Of a stretch of 64,000 nucleotides of DNA, positions 42,557-51,162 are shown piece after piece. The stretch lies in assembly GCA_045636325.1 (NCBI GenBank), contig JAZTXH010000014.1:62001-126000 (forward strand), read 5' to 3'. The stretch's first letter is position 1; each line of letters opens with the position of its first letter. This stretch comes from CAKSHP01 sp045636325. GTDB lineage: Bacteria > Bacillota > Clostridia > UBA1381 > UMGS1253. Under the pieces are notes generated by a model that saw nothing but the letters and a program-made list of their open reading frames with translations, ran no database searches and was not told the origin of the DNA. Made by a program: the position numbers and the translations under genes.

Positions 42557-43933
42557 ATGAAAAATACAAAAACAACAACCTTTTTCTGCAATGAATGTGG
42601 AAACGAAAGTTCAAAATGGTTTGGCAGATGTCCTGCATGCGGTACATGGAACTCACTTGTTGAAGAAGAAAAAGTTACAAAATCTTCGTCTTCAAAATCA
42701 TCTCAGTCAACCTTAAACTCATATACAAGCCCTCAAACATTAAACAACATTACAACAGATTGCGAAAATAGATACATAACAAATATAGATGAATTTGACC
42801 GCGTACTCGGCGGTGGTCTTGTAGAAGGCTCATTGGTTTTGGTTGGCGGTGACCCCGGAATCGGAAAATCAACCCTCCTTCTTCAGGTATGCGCCAAACT
42901 CACAAAAGAAAATACTGTTTGCTACTTTTCAGGAGAAGAATCTGCAAAACAACTTAAAATGCGCGCAAACAGACTAAATATCAATGGCGATAATCTATAT
43001 ATTTCTTCTCAGGTAAATATGGATATTATATCCCGTAATATTGATGAAGTAAAACCCAAAATTGTTATAATAGACTCAATTCAGACAATGTATTGTCCGT
43101 CTATCACTGCTGCTACAGGGAGCGTATCTCAGGTTCGCGAAGTAACAATGACTCTTATGCGTCAGGCAAAAGAACAGGGAATTTCTATTTTCATTGTAGG
43201 TCATGTAACAAAAGACGGTGGTATTGCAGGTCCGAAAGTTTTGGAGCACATGGTGGATTGCGTGTTATATTTTGAAGGCGAACGCCACCAGAGTTACAGA
43301 ATTTTAAGAAGTGTAAAAAATCGTTTCGGTTCTACAAATGAAATAGGCGTTTTCGAAATGCACGATACCGGACTTATCCAGGTCAGCAATCCTTCTGTCA
43401 TGTTTTTAGAAGGGCGTCCAACAAACATTTCCGGCACAAGTGTTATTTGTACATTGGAGGGAAGTCGCCCAATTTTAGCAGAAATTCAGGCACTTGTAAC
43501 CTCGACCGCTTTCGGAATGCCAAGACGTACTTCAACTGGTATTGACTATAACAGAATAGCAATGCTTATAGCAGTATTGGAAAAAAGAGTAGGAATTAAC
43601 TTATCAAATCAGGATTCATATTTAAATGTAGTCGGAGGTTTAAAAATAGATGAACCTGCTGCGGATTTGGGTGTTATTTGCGCAATAGTATCTGCACATA
43701 GAAACTTTGTTATTCCTGACAGTACTGTTTTAATGGGTGAGGTAGGACTTACCGGTGAACTTCGTGCGATAAACGGAATTGACAAAAGATTAAAAGAGCT
43801 TGAGAAACTTGGCTTTTCACACTGCATAATTCCTAAGGCAAATGAAAAATCACTGCTTCATATAAAAAATTCATTTAATATAAAAATTTCAGCAGTAAGA
43901 AGCGTAATTGAAGCACTTTCTCTTTTAAGATAA
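42557..43933 (+). CDS. radA: DNA repair protein RadA
   Basis: A 458-residue RecA-related helicase that aids recombination and branch migration. An N-terminal zinc finger (Cys11, 14, 25, 28 in FCNECG and CPACGTW) precedes the RecA-like ATPase with Walker A GDPGIGKST (98-106), the RadA-specific KNRFG motif (254-258), and a C-terminal Lon-protease-like domain (about 290-458) with GEVGLTGELRAI but no active-site Ser-Lys dyad. ATG at 42557 has GAAAGG upstream. Confidence 0.97.
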   Translation: MKNTKTTTFFCNECGNESSKWFGRCPACGTWNSLVEEEKVTKSSSSKSSQSTLNSYTSPQTLNNITTDCENRYITNIDEFDRVLGGGLVEGSLVLVGGDPGIGKSTLLLQVCAKLTKENTVCYFSGEESAKQLKMRANRLNINGDNLYISSQVNMDIISRNIDEVKPKIVIIDSIQTMYCPSITAATGSVSQVREVTMTLMRQAKEQGISIFIVGHVTKDGGIAGPKVLEHMVDCVLYFEGERHQSYRILRSVKNRFGSTNEIGVFEMHDTGLIQVSNPSVMFLEGRPTNISGTSVICTLEGSRPILAEIQALVTSTAFGMPRRTSTGIDYNRIAMLIAVLEKRVGINLSNQDSYLNVVGGLKIDEPAADLGVICAIVSAHRNFVIPDSTVLMGEVGLTGELRAINGIDKRLKELEKLGFSHCIIPKANEKSLLHIKNSFNIKISAVRSVIEALSLLR

Positions 43934-43940
43934 TTTACGA

Positions 43941-43969
43941 TTGACAAATTGAACTTAATACAATAAAAT
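43941..43969 (+). promoter_or_regulatory. Promoter of the DUF1292 gene
   Basis: TTGACA (43941-43946), 17 bp, TAAAAT (43964-43969), 30 bases before the start codon. Confidence 0.8.
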
Positions 43970-43998
43970 GTATATAAGAGCAAAAGGAGGCATTTAAA

Positions 43999-44268
43999 AT
44001 GACAGAAGAAACAAACATTATAACATTATTTGATGAAGACGGAAAAGAAATTCCTTTCGAACATCTTGACACATTGGAAATGAATTCTAAAATCTATATA
44101 GTTCTTTTGGAAGTTCTTTCCGATGGTACAGAAAATGATGAAGTTGTTATTTTCAGAATAGAAGAAGATGAAGATGGAAATGATAATCTTGTTGTAATCG
44201 AAGATGAAAAAGAACTTGAGGCAGCATTTGATGAATTTATGTTTCGCCAGGAAGATTTTGAAGAATAA
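43999..44268 (+). CDS. DUF1292 (YrzB-family) protein
   Basis: An 89-residue very acidic soluble protein (about a third Asp/Glu). It has the DUF1292 pattern: an ITLFDEDGKEIPFEHLDT start, YIVLLEV, EVVIFRIEED and a final EELEAAFDEF helix. The family is widespread in Firmicutes, often near ruvX or alaS, and its function is unknown; ruvX is 16 kb away here. ATG at 43999 has AAAGGAGG upstream. Followed by the 6S RNA gene. Confidence 0.9.
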   Translation: MTEETNIITLFDEDGKEIPFEHLDTLEMNSKIYIVLLEVLSDGTENDEVVIFRIEEDEDGNDNLVVIEDEKELEAAFDEFMFRQEDFEE

Positions 44269-44281
44269 TTAATATATTCTA

Positions 44282-44310
44282 TTGATATTTTTTCAATTTT
44301 GTGCTATACT
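44282..44310 (+). promoter_or_regulatory. 6S RNA promoter
   Basis: TTGATA (44282-44287), 17 bp, TATACT (44305-44310), starting 14 bases after the DUF1292 stop. Confidence 0.8.
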
Positions 44311-44316
44311 ATGTTG

Positions 44317-44525
44317 TAGTTAGCAAATATATATACGCCCTGCGGTGTGCGTGATACAGCTATTTATTTTACCAACACATTTATATAAGGGATTCTGGCT
44401 CTTTATGAGGATTGCAGGCCTCCCGATTTTTATCGGAAGAAGGAAGCGAGAGACATAAAGGCGGTTGCCCACCTGCAATGGCAGGTTAAATAAAGGCGTA
44501 ATTACGGCACAGTGGGGTTTTATTA
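44317..44525 (+). ncRNA. ssrS: 6S RNA (RNA polymerase regulator)
   Basis: An ORF-less region of about 200 bases with its own promoter and a long rod-like fold. The closing stem pairs 44338-44355 (CCCTGCGGTGTGCGTGAT) with 44501-44517 (ATTACGGCACAGTGGGG), about 16 pairs with one bulge and one mismatch. Inside are AGGCCTCCCGA/TCGG and CACCTGCAATGGCAGGT hairpins, an arrangement seen in clostridial 6S RNAs. 6S RNA mimics an open promoter and binds the housekeeping holoenzyme. Ends are approximate. Assigned from sequence and structure recall; a covariance search would settle it. Confidence 0.8.
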
Positions 44526-44533
44526 TTAAAATT

Positions 44534-44572
44534 AAAGGTTTATTCTGTTTTATGTAGAATAAACCTTTTTTA
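44534..44572 (+). terminator. Terminator downstream of 6S RNA
   Basis: Perfect stem AAAGGTTTATTCT / AGAATAAACCTTT with a 9-base loop and a T-run. Confidence 0.92.
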
Positions 44573-44615
44573 TGTCGATGAATTATACTATCAAGTGCAA
44601 CAATAATAAAAAGCA

Positions 44616-45043
44616 CGGCGCTATTATCTACGGGAATATTACAATAAATGGTATAGTTATAGAAAAATTACAGAACTAACAGGGCGAAATGTTAGTACAG
44701 TATCAAGAGAAATATTTGTTAGGAAGATCATATTGCCACAGAGGGATATTCCTTGAATACATAAAAGAAAAGCTACTAGCTACTTGGTCTGCGGAACAGA
44801 TTGCAAACACTCCTTTCATTTAGCTTATCCATATTGTGCTTTGCAAAAAAGAACACATGAAAATCTTAACTGACTTCCTCAAGAATTTTATCCTAAAGGC
44901 ACAAACCCTTCTAGAGTTAGTCCCGTTACTTAAAAAAACAACCTGGCATTAATCAATGCCACCCTAAAAAAGTTTTAAATTATATTAATTCAGTGGATTT
45001 ATTTGAAGATTCTATCAAAAAGTGTGCACTTGGTTTGACAATT
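44616..45043 (+). pseudogene. Decayed IS30-family transposase
   Basis: No intact ORF, but pieces of an IS30 transposase read in order in shifting frames: a RYYLREYYNKWYSYRKI start, the HTH TELTGRNVSTVSREI (about 44664-44715), HRGIFLEYIKEKLLATWSAEQIA (44736-44805), the catalytic-Glu region KRTHENLN, then a TGA in place of the usual Gly codon, LPQEFYPKGT (about 44848-44902), and NQCHPKKVLNY with a short C-terminus (44952-45030). Stops, frameshifts and at least one internal deletion (the first DDE aspartates are missing) show long inactivity. No terminal inverted repeats were found. It lies between a terminator and murA. Confidence 0.8.
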
Positions 45044-45370
45044 ATTATTATAATAAGATCTCTTAATTTATTTTCACTTTCAACGCTTATATAAATTATG
45101 CAATTGTTCTCGGAATACATACAAATCACAAGCTCAGTATAGCCTGACAGATGTTGTCCGACCTACCTTTATCTGTTTGGAAAAACAAAGGACAATTTAC
45201 ATTTGATGTAAGTAAATTGCAAATGGTCATTATAACCACAATTTTTTTTAAAAGCCTCTTAATTTTGTATTCCTATAATAAAACATCTCTAAAATTATTA
45301 TATCAAGCCATCTCTAAATACCAACAAAAAAACAATAATTTTATAATTTATTATATTATATTTTTGCAAT
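45044..45370. other. Gene-free AT-rich region beside the IS30 remnant
   Basis: Very AT-rich. It holds an inverted repeat CAATTTAC / GTAAATTG (45193-45200 and 45212-45219) but no credible gene, and no clear terminator for the convergent murA. It may be leftover IS-flanking sequence. Confidence 0.4.
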
Positions 45371-46627
45371 TTAATGGTCTTCAATTCTTTCTATATCTGC
45401 ACCTATACACTTTAATTTATTCACAAAATCACAGTATCCTCTGTCTATATATTCTATTTTACCTATTTCTGTATCGCCCTTTGCCACCAGTCCAGCCAGC
45501 ACTAAAGCTGCCCCAGCACGCAAATCAGTAGCATTAACCTTTGCTCCGGTCATTGAATTAACGCCTTCTACTATGGCACTTCTGCCATCTATTTTTATAT
45601 TTGCTCCCATTCTGTTAAGCTCTGAAACATATTGAAATCTGTTTTCAAACACAGTTTCAATAACAACTGAGGTACCTGAGCATTTACTCATCAAGACAGC
45701 CATCTGAGCCTGCATATCCGTAGGAAACCCCGGAAATGGCAATGTTTTTACATTAGTGCTTTTTAATTTCCCTGTTGCTTTTACACATATTGAATTTCTT
45801 TTTTCATCTATATTCACTCCCATTTCTTTAAGTTTAGCACTAACAGGTTTTAAATGCTCAGGCACCACATTATTAAGTGTTAATTCACCTTTTGTAAGCG
45901 CTGCCGCAATCATAAATGTTCCCGCTTCTATTCTATCAGGAATAATAGTGTGCCTGCATCCTTCAAGCTGATTTACTCCCTTTATTTTAATTACATTTGC
46001 CCCCGCGCAGGTAATATTTGCACCTGATTTATTTAAAAAATATATCAAATCAGCAATTTCCGGCTCATTAGCACAATTTTCTATTATTGTTTCTCCTTCT
46101 GCAAGAACCGCTGCCATAATAATATTTTCTGTAGCTCCAACACTTGGAAAATCAAGATATATTCTTGCTCCAGTAAGCTTTTTTGCAATTGCACTTATAA
46201 TTCCATGTGATTTTTTCACTTCTGCACCAAGTCCCTCAAACCCTTTTAAATGCAAATCCACAGGTCTTACCCCTATGGCACACCCACCCGGCATACTTAT
46301 AGAAACCCTTCCTTTTCGTGCAAGAAGCGGACCCATAACAAGAAAAGATGCTCTCATTTGCGAAACAAGCTCGTAAGGCGCCGTACAATTTTTAATTTTA
46401 CTTGAATCAATAATAAATGTTTCTTTATCCCGCGTTACTTGTGCTCCCGTTTTTTCAAGCAATTTTTCCATTATATCTGTATCAGAAAGATGTGGAATAT
46501 TTTTAATTTCACATTTTCCATTACATAAAAGTGATGCTGCAAGAATTGGCAGCGCTGAATTTTTTGACCCATGTATCCCTATTTTACCACAAAGTGGTCC
46601 TGATTTTCTTACAATTATTTTTTCCAT
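45371..46627 (-). CDS. murA: UDP-N-acetylglucosamine 1-carboxyvinyltransferase (MurA), copy 1
   Basis: Cytosolic enzyme for the first committed step of peptidoglycan synthesis, adding enolpyruvate to UDP-GlcNAc. The 418-residue product has the inside-out barrel repeats, the KNSALPILAA motif, the fosfomycin-target Cys116 in MPGGCAIGVRPVDLH, and PFPGFPTDMQAQ and DLRAGAALVLAGL. ATG at 46627 follows AAGGTG; a GTG three codons earlier is rejected. A second MurA lies 2 kb away on the other strand, with about half the residues shared by eye. Confidence 0.95.
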   Translation of the reverse strand: MEKIIVRKSGPLCGKIGIHGSKNSALPILAASLLCNGKCEIKNIPHLSDTDIMEKLLEKTGAQVTRDKETFIIDSSKIKNCTAPYELVSQMRASFLVMGPLLARKGRVSISMPGGCAIGVRPVDLHLKGFEGLGAEVKKSHGIISAIAKKLTGARIYLDFPSVGATENIIMAAVLAEGETIIENCANEPEIADLIYFLNKSGANITCAGANVIKIKGVNQLEGCRHTIIPDRIEAGTFMIAAALTKGELTLNNVVPEHLKPVSAKLKEMGVNIDEKRNSICVKATGKLKSTNVKTLPFPGFPTDMQAQMAVLMSKCSGTSVVIETVFENRFQYVSELNRMGANIKIDGRSAIVEGVNSMTGAKVNATDLRAGAALVLAGLVAKGDTEIGKIEYIDRGYCDFVNKLKCIGADIERIEDH

Positions 46628-46712
46628 TTCAAACACCTTTTTATTTTTTCTTATGCATTGTTTTATCAGTTATATTTATTTGCAGACTTTTATTTTTTAT
46701 TAATAATAATTA

Positions 46713-46742
46713 TTGACATAATTATATAAACAAAGGTATAAT
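46713..46742 (+). promoter_or_regulatory. truA-uppP promoter
   Basis: TTGACA (46713-46718), 18 bp, TATAAT (46737-46742), 33 bases before truA. Confidence 0.85.
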
Positions 46743-46775
46743 AGTATAGTAATAAATACGTTGAGGATTGTTTCT

Positions 46776-47519
46776 ATGCAAAAAAATTACAAACTTATAA
46801 TCGCATACGACGGAAGTCGTTATAGTGGCTGGCAACGTCAGCATTCAACAAAAAATACCATACAGGGAAAAATAGAATCAGTTTTATTTGAATTGTATGG
46901 GCATAATATAGAAATTAACGGCAGTGGCAGAACAGATGCAGGAGTTCATGCAAAAAATCAGGTTGCAAATTACAAAGCATCTGACAATTACACCTGTGAT
47001 TATATTAAAGATTATCTTAATATGTATTTGCCTGAAGATATCGCTGTAAAAAACGTTTCAGAAGAAGATATGCGTTTTCATTCACGTTTGTGTGTAAAAA
47101 AGAAAATATATGAATACAGAATTTTAAATAGCAATATTTCTGATGTTTTTAACAGAAAATATGTTTATCAGATAAAAGAAACTCTTGACATTGAAAAAAT
47201 GAGAGTTGCAACAAAAAAATTTATTGGTAAACACGATTTTTCAGGTTTTTCTTCCCTTAAGAAAACCAAAAAATCAACAATACGCACAATTTATTATATC
47301 AACATTGAAAAAACAAATTCCCAAATAATATTCACCTATTGCGGAGACGGTTTTTTGTACAATATGGTAAGAATTATTACCGGCACGTTAGTTGATATAG
47401 GAAAAGGCAATGAAATTGATATAGACGGCATTTTTGGCGGTCTTGCACGGTGTTATGCAGGCGCAACGCTTCCTGCAAAAGGTTTATGTTTAAAAGATGT
47501 AATTTATCAGGAGGATTAA
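46776..47519 (+). CDS. truA: tRNA pseudouridine(38-40) synthase TruA
   Basis: A 247-residue enzyme that makes pseudouridine at tRNA positions 38-40. Motifs: YDGSRYSGWQRQ, catalytic Asp in GSGRTDAGVHA, FHSRLCVKKKIYEYRI, HDFSGFSS and the C-terminal GDGFLYNMVRIITGTL. ATG at 46776 has GAGGA 8 bases upstream; a TTG five codons earlier is rejected. Two bases separate it from uppP, so they form an operon. Confidence 0.96.
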   Translation: MQKNYKLIIAYDGSRYSGWQRQHSTKNTIQGKIESVLFELYGHNIEINGSGRTDAGVHAKNQVANYKASDNYTCDYIKDYLNMYLPEDIAVKNVSEEDMRFHSRLCVKKKIYEYRILNSNISDVFNRKYVYQIKETLDIEKMRVATKKFIGKHDFSGFSSLKKTKKSTIRTIYYINIEKTNSQIIFTYCGDGFLYNMVRIITGTLVDIGKGNEIDIDGIFGGLARCYAGATLPAKGLCLKDVIYQED

Positions 47520-47521
47520 AT

Positions 47522-48364
47522 ATGTCAATAATTGAAATTATTAAAACAATAATATTAGGCTTAGTTGAAGGTATAACAGAGTGGCTTCCCATCAGCAGTA
47601 CCGGACATATGATTTTAATCGATGAATTTTTAAAATTAAATGTTTCTCCAGAATTTTTGGAGCTGTTTTTGGTTGTTATTCAGCTTGGTGCAATTTTAGC
47701 AGTGGTATTTTTATATTTTAAAAAATTGATGCCATTCAAAATTACTTCAGGCAAATTAATGCTTGACAAAGACACATTCGCAATGTGGTTTAAAATCATT
47801 TTCGCCTGCATTCCTGCAGCTATAATAGGTCTTTTATTTGATGATGAAATAGACAAGTATTTTTATAATTTCCAGACTGTTGCAATTGCCCTTATAGTAT
47901 ATGGTATTTTATTTATAATTATCGAAAAAAAGAACGAAAAGAAAACTCCCTTAATAAATGATATGAACTCGATTTCTTATAAAACAGCTTTTTTAATAGG
48001 TATTTTTCAACTTTTAGCGGCAATAATTCCCGGTACCTCCCGTTCAGGTGCTACTATTCTTGGCGGTATAATGATTGGTATGTCTCGTACACTGGCTGCA
48101 GAATTTACCTTTTTTCTTGGAATTCCGGTTATGTTTGGCGCAAGCCTTTTAAAAATTTTAAAATTTGGATTTGAATTTTCATCTTCTGAAATAATTATTC
48201 TTGCTATAGGTTTGATTACTGCATTTGTAACATCTGTAATTGCTATTAAATTCCTAATGGGTTATATTAAAAAGCACAGTTTCTCAGCTTTTGGTATATA
48301 CAGAATTATTCTCGGTTTAATAGTTTCAATTTACTGGATTTTAAGATATTTTATTTGGGTATAA
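47522..48364 (+). CDS. uppP: Undecaprenyl-diphosphatase UppP
   Basis: A 280-residue polytopic membrane phosphatase that recycles undecaprenyl diphosphate for wall synthesis and gives bacitracin tolerance. The family motifs LVEGITEWLPISSTGHMIL (catalytic Glu/His region, residues about 13-33) and the PGTSRSGATI loop (about 165-175) are present with about eight membrane helices. ATG at 47522 follows CAGGAGG within the truA end; upstream in-frame starts lie inside truA. Confidence 0.96.
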   Translation: MSIIEIIKTIILGLVEGITEWLPISSTGHMILIDEFLKLNVSPEFLELFLVVIQLGAILAVVFLYFKKLMPFKITSGKLMLDKDTFAMWFKIIFACIPAAIIGLLFDDEIDKYFYNFQTVAIALIVYGILFIIIEKKNEKKTPLINDMNSISYKTAFLIGIFQLLAAIIPGTSRSGATILGGIMIGMSRTLAAEFTFFLGIPVMFGASLLKILKFGFEFSSSEIIILAIGLITAFVTSVIAIKFLMGYIKKHSFSAFGIYRIILGLIVSIYWILRYFIWV

Positions 48365-48392
48365 ACTTTATTTACCAATTATAAAAAAATCT

Positions 48393-48421
48393 TTGCATTT
48401 TCACTTTATCTATGATATAAT
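48393..48421 (+). promoter_or_regulatory. Promoter of the second murA
   Basis: TTGCAT (48393-48398), 17 bp, TATAAT (48416-48421), about 67 bases before the TTG start. Confidence 0.75.
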
Positions 48422-48487
48422 GTAAAATGATGTGGTACAGTTTTTGCTTTTCTTTTATATACTGATGACTTTTAGGGGGGGAGAATT

Positions 48488-49756
48488 TTGGAGAAACTTG
48501 TTATTCGCGGCGGTAATCCGTTACGGGGCAAAGTAACTGTCAGCGGCGCGAAAAATGCAGCAGTGGCAATAATTCCGGCCGCTTTAATGGTTGACGGCAT
48601 ATGCCGCTTGGAAAACGTTCCGAAAATAAAAGATGTAATTCTTATTTGTGATATATTAAAAAACATAGGCGCAAAAGTTAGTTTTGATGATGACGGCATT
48701 TTAGAGATTGATTCGTCTTCTCTTACATATCATACTCCACCATACGACCTTGCCAGCAAAATGAGAGCTTCATATTATTTGATTGGTGCCATGCTGGGGC
48801 GTTTTAAAAAAGCAGAAGTGGCGATGCCCGGTGGATGTAATTTAGGCCCAAGACCTATTGACCAGCATATAAAAGGCTTTAATGCTTTAGGTGCAGTAAC
48901 AAACACAAAATCAGGCATTATTTTTGCTGAAGCAAAAAAACTTTGTGGCTCTGTAATTTCGCTTGATATTGTAAGCGTGGGAGCAACCATGAATATAATG
49001 CTTGCGGCGGTTCTTGCAGAAGGTACTACAACTATTATAAACGCAGCCCGTGAGCCGCATATCGTTGACCTTGCCAATTTCTTAAATGTATGTGGTGCGA
49101 AAGTCCGTGGTGCAGGTACTGATACCATTAAAATCAAAGGTGTAAAGGCGCTATATGGTGGAACGTATTCTATAATCCCCGATCAGATAGAAGCAGGCAC
49201 ATTTATGATGGCAGCAGCGGCTACCAGAGGCAATGTTTTGATAGAAAATGTAATACCCAAGCATTTAGAACCCATGACTTCAAAACTCCTGGAATCAGGA
49301 GTAACTGTTGAAGAATTTGATACAAGCATACGAGTATGCTGCGCTCGTGATGCAAATTTAAAGAAAATTCAGGTTAAAACCCTTCCCTACCCTGGTTTTC
49401 CAACTGATATGCAGCCACAGATAGCAGCTTATCTTTCAACAATTCCCGGGACAAGCTCTATTACTGAAAGTGTTTGGGACAGCCGTTTTAAATATGTTGA
49501 CGAATTAAATCGTTTAGGCGCAAATATTACTGTAAATGGTAAAACCGCAATGATAACAGGGGTTGACAAGCTTTACGGTGCGCCAGTTCAGGCTACTGAT
49601 TTAAGAGCCGGAGCGGGAATGGTTATTGCAGCGCTGGTCGCCGAAGGTGAAACTCAGATTTCTTCAATATATCATATTGACAGAGGATATGAAAAGCTTG
49701 AAGAAAAGTTTATTGCATTAGGGGCGGATATTAAACGTGTTTCTTTAGAAGATTGA
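48488..49756 (+). CDS. murA: UDP-N-acetylglucosamine 1-carboxyvinyltransferase (MurA), copy 2
   Basis: A 422-residue MurA paralogue with all family parts: GAKNAAVAIIPAALM, Cys117 in MPGGCNLGPRPIDQH, PDQIEAGTFMMAAA, PYPGFPTDMQPQ and DLRAGAGMVIAAL. Gram-positives often keep two MurA enzymes with partly redundant roles. The start is TTG at 48488 with GGGGGGGAG 4 bases upstream and no ATG nearby; starting here aligns the N-terminus with the family. It is transcribed alone and ended by a hairpin. Confidence 0.95.
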   Translation: MEKLVIRGGNPLRGKVTVSGAKNAAVAIIPAALMVDGICRLENVPKIKDVILICDILKNIGAKVSFDDDGILEIDSSSLTYHTPPYDLASKMRASYYLIGAMLGRFKKAEVAMPGGCNLGPRPIDQHIKGFNALGAVTNTKSGIIFAEAKKLCGSVISLDIVSVGATMNIMLAAVLAEGTTTIINAAREPHIVDLANFLNVCGAKVRGAGTDTIKIKGVKALYGGTYSIIPDQIEAGTFMMAAAATRGNVLIENVIPKHLEPMTSKLLESGVTVEEFDTSIRVCCARDANLKKIQVKTLPYPGFPTDMQPQIAAYLSTIPGTSSITESVWDSRFKYVDELNRLGANITVNGKTAMITGVDKLYGAPVQATDLRAGAGMVIAALVAEGETQISSIYHIDRGYEKLEEKFIALGADIKRVSLED

Positions 49757-49762
49757 TTAAGT

Positions 49763-49792
49763 AAAATGCAAGGCAATTGCCTTGCATTTTAT
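49763..49792 (+). terminator. Terminator of the second murA
   Basis: Stem AAAATGCAAGGC / GCCTTGCATTTT with a 4-base loop, 7 bases after the stop codon. Confidence 0.85.
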
Positions 49793-49812
49793 GATGTATT
49801 TCGGGAGGTATT

Positions 49813-50607
49813 ATGATTAAATTCTATTCTTTAACAAGTGGTAGCAGTGGAAACTGTACCCTTGTGTCAGACGAAAAAACAAACATTTTAATTGACTGTG
49901 GCCTCAATGGTAAAACAATTACAGAGCGCCTTGTCAAAACTGATATTTTTCCCGAAGATATATCTGCTATTCTTATAACTCACGAACACACTGATCACAT
50001 TTCAGGTGCCGGAATATTTTCCCGAAGATATGATATTCCAATATATGCAACTCAAAAAACATGGAATTCCATTTTTAACTCAAAATTCAGCATCGGAAAA
50101 CTTTCTGATAAAAATATATGTGTAATTAAGAAAGAAAAAGATTTTGAAATCTCATCTCTTGGCATAAAAGCATTTTCTACACCCCATGACTGTGCAGATC
50201 CAGTAGGATTTAATATATATGCAGAAAACAAAAAACTTTCAATTGCAACCGATATGGGTAAAGTAGATAAAGATGTTGTTGAACACCTTTTGGGAAGTGA
50301 CAGTATTTTACTTGAATCGAATCATGACACAGATATGCTCCTGAACGGAATCTATCCTTATTGGTTAAAACAGCGTATTTTAGGAAGCAAAGGTCATCTA
50401 TCAAATGACAGTTGTGCAAAAATAGCCACTTGTCTTGCAAAAAACGGAACAAAAAAAATTGTGCTTGGTCATTTATCCGATGAAAATAATTCTCCAAACA
50501 AGGCATATAATACAACAAAAGCAGCGCTTGAGCAAGCAGGCTTTAAGATTGGAGATGATATTGCAATTGCAGTCGCTCAGCGCTACGATGTAACAAATAT
50601 ACTTTAA
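49813..50607 (+). CDS. MBL-fold metallohydrolase, YycJ/WalJ type
   Basis: A 264-residue metallo-beta-lactamase-fold protein. It begins with the YycJ pattern FYSLTSGSSGNCTLVSD, has the zinc motif THEHTDH (about residues 57-63), later SNHDTDML and LGHLSDENN metal-ligand segments. YycJ-type enzymes are 5'-to-3' DNA exonucleases linked to repair, and in bacilli sit in the walRK operon; no walRK genes are here, but rlmH follows 17 bases later, another neighbour from that locus. ATG at 49813 has GGGAGG upstream. Confidence 0.9.
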   Translation: MIKFYSLTSGSSGNCTLVSDEKTNILIDCGLNGKTITERLVKTDIFPEDISAILITHEHTDHISGAGIFSRRYDIPIYATQKTWNSIFNSKFSIGKLSDKNICVIKKEKDFEISSLGIKAFSTPHDCADPVGFNIYAENKKLSIATDMGKVDKDVVEHLLGSDSILLESNHDTDMLLNGIYPYWLKQRILGSKGHLSNDSCAKIATCLAKNGTKKIVLGHLSDENNSPNKAYNTTKAALEQAGFKIGDDIAIAVAQRYDVTNIL

Positions 50608-50623
50608 CAAAAGGAAGATAGCT

Positions 50624-51103
50624 TTGAATATCAATATAATAACTGTAGGAAAATTAAAAGAAAATTTTTGGACATCAGCTCTTGATGAATACGTTAAGCG
50701 CATCGGAAGATTTGCCAAAGTCAATATTATAGAATTAGCTGATAAAAAAATCCCTGATAACGCATCTTTAAAAGAAGAGATACAAATACTTGATACGGAA
50801 GGAGATGCTATTCTTTCTAAAATCAGGGATTCGCATTTCGTTTTTGCACTTTGCGTAGAAGGGACCCGGCTTGACTCAGTAGAATTTGCAAAAAAACTTT
50901 GCGATATATCCATATCCGGAAAAAGCGACATAGATTTCGTTATCGGTGGCTCGTTAGGTTTGTCGGATTCTGTAAAAAAAAGGGCTGATTATAAATTAAG
51001 TTTTTCTAAAATGACCTTCCCTCATCAGCTTATGCGGGTAATTCTTTCAGAACAGATTTACAGATGCTTTAAAATAATAAACAACGAGACATATCACAAA
51101 TGA
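50624..51103 (+). CDS. rlmH: 23S rRNA (pseudouridine1915-N3)-methyltransferase RlmH
   Basis: A 159-residue SPOUT methyltransferase that methylates helix 69 of 23S rRNA. It shows NINIITVGKLKE, the EGTRLDSVEFA helix, the cofactor-knot motif FVIGGSLGL and the conserved C-terminal segment MTFPHQLMRVILSEQIYR ending in YHK. TTG at 50624 with AAGGAAG upstream is the only start matching the conserved N-terminus. Same transcript as the MBL gene. Confidence 0.96.
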   Translation: MNINIITVGKLKENFWTSALDEYVKRIGRFAKVNIIELADKKIPDNASLKEEIQILDTEGDAILSKIRDSHFVFALCVEGTRLDSVEFAKKLCDISISGKSDIDFVIGGSLGLSDSVKKRADYKLSFSKMTFPHQLMRVILSEQIYRCFKIINNETYHK

Positions 51104-51111
51104 CATAAAAT

Positions 51112-51160
51112 AAAAAAGCCTTCAGAAAAAACATTAAGTTATATTTCTGAAGGCTTTTTT
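51112..51160. terminator. Bidirectional terminator
   Basis: Stem AAAAAAGCCTTCAGAAA / TTTCTGAAGGCTTTTTT with a 15-base loop between the convergent rlmH and sugar-kinase-like genes. Confidence 0.92.
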
Positions 51161-51162
51161 AT

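Noticed and set aside
44320..44616. 98-codon minus-strand ORF across the 6S RNA
   Set aside because: Overlaps a structured RNA and its terminator; no ribosome site; sequence not protein-like.
45151..45531. 126-codon plus-strand ORF
   Set aside because: Runs through AT-rich spacer into the antisense of murA; composition of random AT-rich sequence.
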